In this document: positions 1 through 4,641 of the stretch, one piece after another
How positions within the stretch are numbered: position 1 is the stretch's first letter
Layout of the letters: every line of letters begins with the position of its first letter
Notes under the pieces: generated by a model
Told to the model about the DNA's origin: nothing
The model's input: the letters and a program-made list of their open reading frames with translations, nothing else
Database searches by the model: none
Assembly: GCA_947253995.1 (NCBI GenBank)
Contig: CAMYBM010000024.1
Coordinates: forward strand, 1 to 6,020
Source of the DNA: an uncultured Candidatus Saccharibacteria bacterium
GTDB lineage: Bacteria; Patescibacteriota; Saccharimonadia; Saccharimonadales; Saccharimonadaceae
Direction of reading: 5' to 3'
DNA: 6,020 nt
Translations under genes and position numbers: made by a program

Positions 1-983
1 CGCACCAGGAGTACGAGTCACCAAAGCGTCACTACGCTCACGTCGATATGCCAGGGCACGCCGACTATGTCAAGAACATGATTACCGGTGCTGCACAGGT
101 TGATGGTGCTATTTTGGTAGTTTCAGCTGCTGATGGCGTGATGCCACAGACTAAGGAACACGTACTTCTTGCTCACCAGGTTGGTGTGCCAAAGATTTTG
201 GTCTTCCTAAACAAGATGGACCAGGCCGACCCAGACCTAGTCGAGATTGTGGAAGAGGATGTGCGTGACCTTCTTAAGAAGAACGGCTTCGACGGCGATT
301 GCCCAATCATCAAGGGTTCAGCTTTGAAGGCCCTAGAAGGTGATGCTACTGAAGCTGATCACATTATGGAACTTGTCAACGCGATGGACGAGTACTTCCC
401 AGAGCCAAAGCGCGACCTTGACAAGCCATTCCTAATGCCAATTGAGGACGTCTTCTCAATCAAGGGCCGCGGTACTGTTGCCACTGGTCGTATTGAGCAG
501 GGTGTTGTCCACATGAACGATGAAGTTGAAATCGTCGGCTTACGTCCAACCCAAAAGTCAGTTGTTACCGGTATCGAAGCCTTCAAAAAGACTTTGTCTG
601 AGGGTGAAGCCGGGGACAACGCAGGTATCTTGCTTCGCGGTATTGATCGCAAAGATATTGAGCGTGGTCAGGTTGTTGCTAAACCAGGCACCATTACGCC
701 ACATACCGAATTCAAGGGTCAAGTTTACATCTTAACCAAAGAAGAGGGTGGTCGTCATACGCCATTTACTCAAGGTTACAAGCCTCAGTTCTACTTCCGC
801 ACCACTGATGTCACTGGTGAAGTTGAATTACCAAAGGACAAAGAGATGGTTATGCCAGGCGACAATGTTGAGTTTAGCGTTAAGCTACAAGCTCCAGTTG
901 CTATGGAGAAGGGTCTTACCTTCGCTATCCGCGAAGGCGGCCGTACCGTCGGTGCTGGTCAGGTAACCGAAATCATCAAGTAA
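1..983 (+). CDS. tuf: Elongation factor Tu (EF-Tu), 5' end cut by the window
   Basis: EF-Tu is the cytoplasmic GTPase that delivers aminoacyl-tRNA to the ribosomal A site. The reading frame is open from base 3 and gives 326 residues before TAA. Its first residue aligns near position 66 of the ~394-residue E. coli protein, so the P-loop and most of switch I lie outside the window. Visible G-domain motifs are G3 DMPGH (45-59), G4 NKMD (210-221) and G5 SAL (318-326). Domain II follows with GRGTV-TGR, and domain III carries GGRHTPF, the [14 protein letters not shown] segment and the C-terminal [13 protein letters not shown]. The ATG at 48 is internal (the Met of DMPGH) and is not a start. E. coli has Cys81 at that position; the residue varies between lineages (mycobacteria have Ala), so Met is not alarming. 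A terminator follows 12 bases after the stop, and rpsJ comes next, as in many str/S10 clusters. Confidence 0.98.
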   Translation, partial: HQEYESPKRHYAHVDMPGHADYVKNMITGAAQVDGAILVVSAADGVMPQTKEHVLLAHQVGVPKILVFLNKMDQADPDLVEIVEEDVRDLLKKNGFDGDCPIIKGSALKALEGDATEADHIMELVNAMDEYFPEPKRDLDKPFLMPIEDVFSIKGRGTVATGRIEQGVVHMNDEVEIVGLRPTQKSVVTGIEAFKKTLSEGEAGDNAGILLRGIDRKDIERGQVVAKPGTITPHTEFKGQVYILTKEEGGRHTPFTQGYKPQFYFRTTDVTGEVELPKDKEMVMPGDNVEFSVKLQAPVAMEKGLTFAIREGGRTVGAGQVTEIIK

Positions 984-994
984 CCAGTTTACGC

Positions 995-1035
995 GATAGC
1001 ACAAGCGCCCCCCCTAGTGGGGCGTTTTTGCTATC
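995..1035 (+). terminator. Intrinsic terminator of tuf
   Basis: The core stem is CGCCCC (1006-1011) with GGGGCG (1019-1024), followed by TTTTT (1025-1029). The arms extend outward: GATAGC (995-1000) is the exact reverse complement of GCTATC (1030-1035), and AA (1003-1004) pairs with the T-run. The whole element can therefore fold as one 41-base hairpin. It ends one base before the -35 box of rpsJ, so the two transcription units abut without spacer. Confidence 0.9.
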
Positions 1036-1036
1036 T

Positions 1037-1065
1037 TTGACAGCTACCGCAATACACTGTATAAT
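1037..1065 (+). promoter_or_regulatory. Consensus sigma-70 type promoter of rpsJ
   Basis: The -35 box is TTGACA (1037-1042) and the -10 box is TATAAT (1060-1065), separated by 17 bases. Both hexamers and the spacing are the textbook optimum. Predicted transcription start is about 1071-1073, giving a leader of about 58 bases before the rpsJ ATG. The strength suits a ribosomal protein gene. Confidence 0.92.
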
Positions 1066-1083
1066 ATAAAGGTTAGTTTAATC

Positions 1084-1113
1084 GCGATGGTAACTTTCCG
1101 AAGATTGCATCGC
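1084..1113 (+). promoter_or_regulatory. Leader hairpin upstream of the rpsJ ribosome binding site
   Basis: GCGATG (1084-1089) pairs with CATCGC (1108-1113). An inner helix forms between AACTT (1092-1096) and AAG plus TT (1101-1103, 1105-1106), closed by a TCCG tetraloop (1097-1100) with A1104 bulged. The hairpin ends just before the Shine-Dalgarno stretch AAAAGGAGA (1115-1123). There is no T-run after it, so it is not a terminator. It could serve as an autoregulatory ribosomal-protein site or as an mRNA stabiliser; the function is inference. Confidence 0.55.
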
Positions 1114-1129
1114 TAAAAGGAGAATAATT

Positions 1130-1447
1130 ATGGCTGAAACTCCAGCTCTCAAAATTCGCATCAAGTTAAAGGCTTACGACAACCGTTTGATTGACGCTGC
1201 CGCCAAGCAAATTGTCGAAACTGCTTTGCGTACCGGCGCACAAATTATTGGGCCAGTGCCGCTACCAGTTCGCCGCAGTACTTACACTATTGTCAAATCA
1301 CCTCATGTCTACAAAAAGGGTGGTGAATCCTTCGAAATGCGCGTACACAAACGCTTAATTGACATTACCGATGCCAAGCCAAAGACGATTGATAGCCTAC
1401 AAAATCTTTCGCTACCAGCTGGTGTTGACGCTGAAATTCACATGTAG
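1130..1447 (+). CDS. rpsJ: Small ribosomal subunit protein S10 (NusE)
   Basis: S10 belongs to the 30S head and doubles as NusE in NusB-dependent antitermination. The 105-residue product matches the family length of 100-105. Diagnostic segments are [15 protein letters not shown] (residues 8-22), [19 protein letters not shown] (28-46), [12 protein letters not shown] (68-79) and the ending [17 protein letters not shown] (84-100). The extended loop between them (about 47-66) is the part that penetrates the 30S head in known structures. The start is supported by AGGAG (1118-1122), seven bases before ATG. The gene has its own consensus promoter and terminator, so it appears to be transcribed alone rather than as the first gene of an S10 operon; no rplC-like gene follows. 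Confidence 0.98.
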   Translation: MAETPALKIRIKLKAYDNRLIDAAAKQIVETALRTGAQIIGPVPLPVRRSTYTIVKSPHVYKKGGESFEMRVHKRLIDITDAKPKTIDSLQNLSLPAGVDAEIHM

Positions 1448-1469
1448 TTTTGCGTCAAGCAACCTGTTA

Positions 1470-1494
1470 GAGCCACCGACTAGGTGGCTCTTTT
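1470..1494 (+). terminator. Intrinsic terminator of rpsJ
   Basis: GAGCCACC (1470-1477) pairs perfectly with GGTGGCTC (1483-1490) around a GACTA loop and is followed by TTTT (1491-1494). It sits 22 bases after the rpsJ stop and closes the single-gene unit. Confidence 0.93.
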
Positions 1495-1550
1495 AGCTAC
1501 AGAAGCCGCCACATCAACCGCAACTCGTTAATGCTTTCTAATACATTTGC

Positions 1551-1559
1551 TGCTATAAT
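1551..1559 (+). promoter_or_regulatory. Extended -10 promoter of the 321-residue membrane protein gene
   Basis: TGC-TATAAT (1551-1559) is a perfect -10 hexamer preceded by the TGn extension. No convincing -35 hexamer lies 16-18 bases upstream, which is usual for extended -10 promoters. Predicted start is about 1566, about 20 bases before the chosen ATG at 1587. Confidence 0.75.
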
Positions 1560-1586
1560 TAGAGTAGAATTAATAGGGAGATGAAA

Positions 1587-2552
1587 ATGTCGATTCTGCT
1601 TAAATCAACTACAACACCAGAAACTAAATCCAACCGAGGAGCAAAGACAAACCACAATTTTAGCTGGGACGAGCAAGGGTTCCGCGCCGGTTCACTCTTA
1701 ACTGCAGGGTTAGCTTACGGAGCATATCGCAATGCCAAGAAAACGCGCAAGGCAATCGCCGACCAAGCCCGCGCCGAACGCGAAGCCGCTACCAATGCAA
1801 TCGTTACTAGTAGCGCTTACACCTTAGATCTAGCCGCTTGCAAGCCCAGCAATGCCGCTTGGGTGCAACTCTTTCAACAGATTACCCATGCCCAAAAAAT
1901 TATATATTACAGCTTTGTGGTACTAGTAATATCTTTACTTGTTAGCTTGTTTTTCCCGCTGGCTTTAATTGTATCTCTAGGCTGCATTGATACATCTCTG
2001 TATGTTTTCTTTGCAAAACATTTTGATTTGACTAACGACAACAAGCCGGACAACAGCTACCAATTTATGCAAAAGCTTTGGGCGCAGCTGGACAACTGCC
2101 GGCGAGTTTGGCAAATCGTCCGCCACGATGACGCGACACCAGATAACTGCGAAACTGAACACATTGCAGAGCGCAGCAGTGTACTTTTCCCAACTAAGCT
2201 ACCAGCCTATCTACGCTATCCGATTGCGCCAAAAGGTATTCACATTAGCGATGCTACGCTTTACTTATTGTATGACGGTATACTCATCTTGATGGACGTG
2301 AGCAAGCCCGGGGTTGGCTTCATTCCGTACAACGATCTCAAGATTGACGCTTCGACCATCACCCACGTTGAGCAGAACGGCAAAATCGCCGATGCTACTG
2401 AGATCAAACGCCGCGGCGGCAATCCTGTTTATAAATATGGCAAAGTTGTTCTCGATAGCCGCACCAATAATCGTTTTCATGTCGAACTAGTTACATCCAA
2501 CTTAGCACCAGTAATATTTTTAGCCGACACCGCCAAAACTCCACGCAAATAA
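1587..2552 (+). CDS. Uncharacterised membrane-hairpin protein, 321 residues
   Basis: I do not recognise a named gene. From ATG 1587 the product has a polar N-terminus (1-33), a small Gly/Ala-rich segment AGSLLTAGLAYGAY (34-47) and a basic/charged stretch with AKKTRKAIADQARAERE (50-66). A hydrophobic stretch of about 104-143 (IIYYSFVVLVISLLVS, then FFPLALIVSLG) reads as a two-helix membrane hairpin. A soluble C-terminal domain of about 175 residues follows, with W-QIVRH, LYLLYDGILILMD (225-237), IPYNDL and YKYGKVVLDS. The order of these motifs recalls a C-terminal domain seen in some bacterial DUF proteins with a central membrane hairpin; this is a memory-based resemblance only. Start choice: GGGAG (1576-1580) touches the ATG at 1581 but lies six bases before the in-frame ATG at 1587, so 1587 is preferred. 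The gene is preceded by its own promoter, and no terminator is visible after it. Confidence 0.88.
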   Translation: MSILLKSTTTPETKSNRGAKTNHNFSWDEQGFRAGSLLTAGLAYGAYRNAKKTRKAIADQARAEREAATNAIVTSSAYTLDLAACKPSNAAWVQLFQQITHAQKIIYYSFVVLVISLLVSLFFPLALIVSLGCIDTSLYVFFAKHFDLTNDNKPDNSYQFMQKLWAQLDNCRRVWQIVRHDDATPDNCETEHIAERSSVLFPTKLPAYLRYPIAPKGIHISDATLYLLYDGILILMDVSKPGVGFIPYNDLKIDASTITHVEQNGKIADATEIKRRGGNPVYKYGKVVLDSRTNNRFHVELVTSNLAPVIFLADTAKTPRK

Positions 2553-2564
2553 CTCGCGCGCTTA

Positions 2565-2594
2565 TTGACGTTAACCTATAGGGCAGGCTACAAT
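2565..2594 (+). promoter_or_regulatory. Promoter of the 115-residue membrane protein gene, leaderless geometry
   Basis: TTGACG (2565-2570) and TACAAT (2589-2594) are separated by 18 bases, each one mismatch from consensus. A start six to eight bases after the -10 box falls at 2600-2602. The ATG of the next gene begins at 2602, which leaves essentially no 5' untranslated region and no room for a ribosome binding site. Confidence 0.7.
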
Positions 2595-2601
2595 ACAAGT
2601 A

Positions 2602-2949
2602 ATGACAAAACAAAAAGTTTGGTTTAAACAGCGAACCTCGCGCGGCAATGGCCGAACAGTTAATCGTGCGCCACGATTCAGTTGGCGCAATCTTAAACGT
2701 GAACTTATCAAAAATCAGCTAGCCTATACGAGCAAGCTATTCAAGCTAGTCGTTATATTCATCATTAGCTTAGTCTGGATCGGACTAGGCGGCAGCTATT
2801 ATGGTATTGTTAGTCTACCAATAGGCGCAATTTTTGGCTTAGTCCTAACCGCAATAGAGTCATCACGACGATTACAATTTGCCGAATGCATTGTACTACT
2901 ACTTGCAATTAGCCTTAGCTGGTTTTATCCAATTGGTTTGATATTATAA
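2602..2949 (+). CDS. Small basic three-helix membrane protein, 115 residues
   Basis: The function is not recognised. Residues 1-46 are strongly basic (13 Lys/Arg against one Glu) and should stay in the cytoplasm by the positive-inside rule. Three hydrophobic segments follow at about 47-66 (LVVIFIISLVWIGLGG), 67-85 (GIVSLPIGAIFGLVLTAI) and 93-114 (the C-terminus), separated by a short ESSRRLQ loop. The protein contains no Met after residue 1 and no plausible alternative start, so ATG 2602 is firm. No Shine-Dalgarno sequence precedes it, in line with a leaderless mRNA. The upstream gene ends 49 bases before, without a terminator, so read-through is also possible. The stop lies four bases from the end of the convergent minus-strand gene. 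Confidence 0.8.
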   Translation: MTKQKVWFKQRTSRGNGRTVNRAPRFSWRNLKRELIKNQLAYTSKLFKLVVIFIISLVWIGLGGSYYGIVSLPIGAIFGLVLTAIESSRRLQFAECIVLLLAISLSWFYPIGLIL

Positions 2950-2953
2950 CAAT

Positions 2954-4204
2954 CTAGTGTACTTTTGCGCCACCCGCCGTAGCATTATCCAAGGTAAATC
3001 CAGCAAAATCGTTCCCAACCTTAGTGGCCAAAGAGCTGTAGCCATCAAGCAGCATATCAAACACTGGTTGTTTGCGACTAGGGCGCAAGTCAATCTGCAT
3101 ACTATTAGTATTGCGCTGCAGATCATCAGCCCATTTTAACGATTGCGTGGCATAATAGCCGGTAGATTCGGTATCATGGCTTAGCTGCAAAAGACGGTCA
3201 AGCACTGCCTCTGGGGCAATATTTTGCGCCGCGGCTGTCTCAATATCACTGAGGTGATCCTGCAAACGCAGTACCGTAGTAGCGTCATAATCGCCGAACG
3301 GAAAAGCAAGCCGTTCAACTTTAGCTTGATCGCTCGAAGGGTCTGGAATCATCGCTAGTCTAAACTTTGCTGGCTGCGGGGCGCGATACGTACTATGCTG
3401 CAACTTTACTCGGATCAATTCGGCCACTTTAATCTGCAGATTCAGCACCCGCAGTTGTTGCTCACTCCAACGGCGCAGCTTATCCTCACTACCAGGGCTA
3501 CTAATCCGACTCTGCCGCGCTAATTCACCATTACCGCTTAAGCTAAAGTATGTAGTATTTTTGCCGCCGTCAACATTCTTGGCTAGCGCCGTGGCATAAG
3601 TGCGCGCAGCGTATTCATTCTTAATATTGTCCCTTACGCGATATAGGTTGTCCAGATCAAGCGCCTGAATAGCCTTGTCACGCTCGATATCAAAGCTTCT
3701 GCGATCTTGTTGGCTGGCAAAATTCAACGTTGTATCAAAATTCTTGCTATGTACATTATCGAAAGTAATATCATCCGGCATTTGGTAAGTTGTAACATTG
3801 CCGTCACCGTCAAAAACCATAATATGGTCAATGCTGCTAGTTCTACTGATACTTTTTGCATTGTAATGATACCAAATGCTTTTGCTATTAAAAGCGCGCA
3901 CAGCTGGGACAGTCTCGGTGGAATCAGCAATGCTCGTAGAATTAAACGGCAGAACTTTCATCGCAACCCCACAAATAATGGCTAGTAGAAAAATCCACCC
4001 TAGAATAATACGAAGGCGATGCTTTTTGCGTGGTTTGGCCTGCTGGATAGGGGCATCATCCACTTCAGAACTTGCCTCATACGCGTTTGATCGATTCTGA
4101 CTAGTCGCAGCTAACTCTGGCTGCTCTGCATTAGCAGTAGCTTGCGCAGTTTGTTCTTGATCAGTTACACCTAACGCTGTTTGATCTAACTTTGGCAGTG
4201 CCAT
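2954..4204 (-). CDS. Single-pass membrane protein with unknown ectodomain, 416 residues (paralog A)
   Basis: I know no named family. Residues 1-56 are a hydrophilic tail rich in Q, A, T, S and E. A basic cluster KPRKKHRLR (57-65) precedes one hydrophobic helix (about 66-85), giving a predicted N-in/C-out signal anchor. The remaining 330 residues would lie outside the membrane. Blocks shared in order with the 443-residue protein encoded at 4642-5976 are VPAVRAFNSKSIW (99-111), FDGDGNVTTYQMP (131-143), KNEYAARTYATAL (195-207), DKLRRW (241-246), YRAPQPAKF (273-281), KWAD (357-360) and the C-terminal FDMLLDGYSSLATKV with AGFTLD (382-406). There is no Cys in the ectodomain and no sorting signal or catalytic motif that I can identify. 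The start has only weak ribosome-binding potential (AGATAG, 4214-4209). The gene is convergent with the 115-residue membrane protein gene. Confidence 0.9.
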   Translation of the reverse strand: MALPKLDQTALGVTDQEQTAQATANAEQPELAATSQNRSNAYEASSEVDDAPIQQAKPRKKHRLRIILGWIFLLAIICGVAMKVLPFNSTSIADSTETVPAVRAFNSKSIWYHYNAKSISRTSSIDHIMVFDGDGNVTTYQMPDDITFDNVHSKNFDTTLNFASQQDRRSFDIERDKAIQALDLDNLYRVRDNIKNEYAARTYATALAKNVDGGKNTTYFSLSGNGELARQSRISSPGSEDKLRRWSEQQLRVLNLQIKVAELIRVKLQHSTYRAPQPAKFRLAMIPDPSSDQAKVERLAFPFGDYDATTVLRLQDHLSDIETAAAQNIAPEAVLDRLLQLSHDTESTGYYATQSLKWADDLQRNTNSMQIDLRPSRKQPVFDMLLDGYSSLATKVGNDFAGFTLDNATAGGAKVH

Positions 4205-4239
4205 ATTTCTATCTGTTTTTATTATTCAGTACTACTTAT

Positions 4240-4248
4240 AGTATAGCA
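4240..4248 (-). promoter_or_regulatory. Extended -10 promoter of paralog A
   Basis: Read on the minus strand, TGC-TATACT (4248-4240) is an extended -10 element with one mismatch in the hexamer. No good -35 box is visible 16-18 bases upstream. Predicted start is about 4233, which gives a leader of about 28 bases without a clear Shine-Dalgarno sequence. Confidence 0.6.
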
Positions 4249-4322
4249 CAAACCGCGCCAAAAGGGCTAGTATTTAGCTAAAGTATTAAGGGAAGCAACG
4301 CAGCATAACATTAAGTCTTTTG

Positions 4323-4356
4323 CTATAGTTTCAAATGACCATATTCTAAACTATAG
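4323..4356. repeat. Perfect 9-bp inverted repeat with promoter-like arms
   Basis: CTATAGTTT (4323-4331) is the exact reverse complement of AAACTATAG (4348-4356), with 16 bases between. The left arm overlaps a plus-strand extended -10 element, TGC-TATAGT (4321-4329), of the same form as the promoters of the 321-residue gene and paralog A. It may be an operator over a plus-strand promoter or simply a hairpin. There is no clear -35 box. Confidence 0.4.
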
Positions 4357-4360
4357 TATC

Positions 4361-4413
4361 AAAAAAGGTGATTCAGTAACCGCGAACCATCGGGCTCGCG
4401 ACCACGAATCACC
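4361..4413 (-). terminator. Terminator-like nested hairpin oriented toward paralog A
   Basis: On the minus strand GGTGATTC (4413-4406) pairs perfectly with GAATCACC (4374-4367) and is followed directly by TTTTTT (4366-4361). An inner CGCGA/TCGCG helix (4400-4396 with 4385-4381) plus two further pairs makes a long two-tier stem. This is a good intrinsic terminator for transcription coming from the right. Paralog B already has its own terminator about 185 bases upstream, so this is either a second fail-safe terminator or the end of an unrecognised short minus-strand transcript. Confidence 0.6.
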
Positions 4414-4598
4414 TTATACTTCTATCCTACCTAACTCCAGTCAGAAAGCCAAGCCCCTAAATGAACTATTTTCTAATAAAGATGGTGCTACTGAGTTATC
4501 CGCCCCACCCAAGCCCCGTAAGCGCATCAACATAATCAATAAACTCGGAGTTGAGCAGCACGCCAAAGAAAAGACGGGATCGGTAAGAGCAGGGCAGC

Positions 4599-4628
4599 AA
4601 AATAACCCCTCTTCGGAGGGGTTATTTT
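4599..4628. terminator. Bidirectional intrinsic terminator after paralog B
   Basis: A perfect 13-bp stem (4599-4611 with 4616-4628) encloses TTCG on the plus strand (CGAA on the minus strand). The stem runs from AAAATAA through a CCCCTC/GAGGGG core to TTATTTT, so either strand presents a stable G+C core followed by a U-rich tail. It begins 13 bases after the stop of paralog B and clearly serves that gene; it could also end a plus-strand transcript from the intergenic region. Confidence 0.92.
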
Positions 4629-4641
4629 AGATGGGCAGAGG

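Larger units (their letters stand above)
4271..4630 (+). pseudogene. Stop-free frame of 119 codons without a start codon; possible gene remnant
   Basis: After a TAG at 4268-4270 the frame stays open to TAG at 4628-4630. Translation looks protein-like: it begins YLAKVLREATQHNIK, has AIVSNDHIL in the first third and a basic PPKPRKRINIINKLG segment near residues 79-93. It contains no in-frame ATG, GTG, TTG or CTG, so it cannot be a normal intact gene; only ATT/ATA codons would be available. The last ten codons lie in the terminator stem. It could be a 5'-truncated relic of an inserted or decayed gene, or chance openness over a structured noncoding RNA. I recognise no family. Confidence 0.25.
4205..4641. 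other. Intergenic region between the two paralogs, 437 bases
   Basis: This is by far the longest stretch without a confident gene in the window. It holds the promoter of paralog A (4240-4248), an inverted repeat (4323-4356), a terminator-like hairpin facing paralog A (4361-4413), a stop-free plus-strand frame lacking a start codon (4271-4630) and the bidirectional terminator of paralog B (4599-4628). I find no tRNA, rRNA, SRP RNA, RNase P RNA or tmRNA signature in it. Either it carries an RNA on the plus strand or it is the remains of a lost gene. Confidence 0.6.

Noticed and set aside
48..50. ATG at 48 as the start of a 311-residue EF-Tu.
   Set aside because: The frame is open to the left edge and the upstream codons encode conserved EF-Tu sequence ([13 protein letters not shown]); this ATG is the Met of DMPGH inside the G domain.
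3774..3812. EF-hand calcium loop in the FDG-GNVT-Y block of the two paralogs.
   Set aside because: The spacing D-x-D-x-N lacks the central Gly-x-Ile and the terminal acidic residue of a true EF-hand; a beta-turn between strands is the simpler reading.
4361..4413. Terminal inverted repeats of a small mobile element (GGTGATTC/GAATCACC).
   Set aside because: The repeats are only 31 bases apart, no flanking target duplication is visible, and the T-run placement is fully explained by a terminator.
4361..4598. T-box riboswitch on the minus strand, because GTGGTCGCG and GATGGTTCGCGG in the hairpin resemble the T-box TGGNACCGCG motif.
   Set aside because: The ACC of the motif is absent, no antiterminator alternative or specifier stem is apparent, and the downstream gene is not an aminoacyl-tRNA synthetase, amino-acid biosynthesis or transporter gene.
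4414..4600. Minus-strand frame ending ...FIDYVDALTGLGWGG at a TAA near 4498.
   Set aside because: It looks protein-like, but it is short (about 33 codons from the only candidate TTG), that start lies at the edge of the terminator stem with no ribosome binding site, and it overlaps the longer plus-strand open frame.
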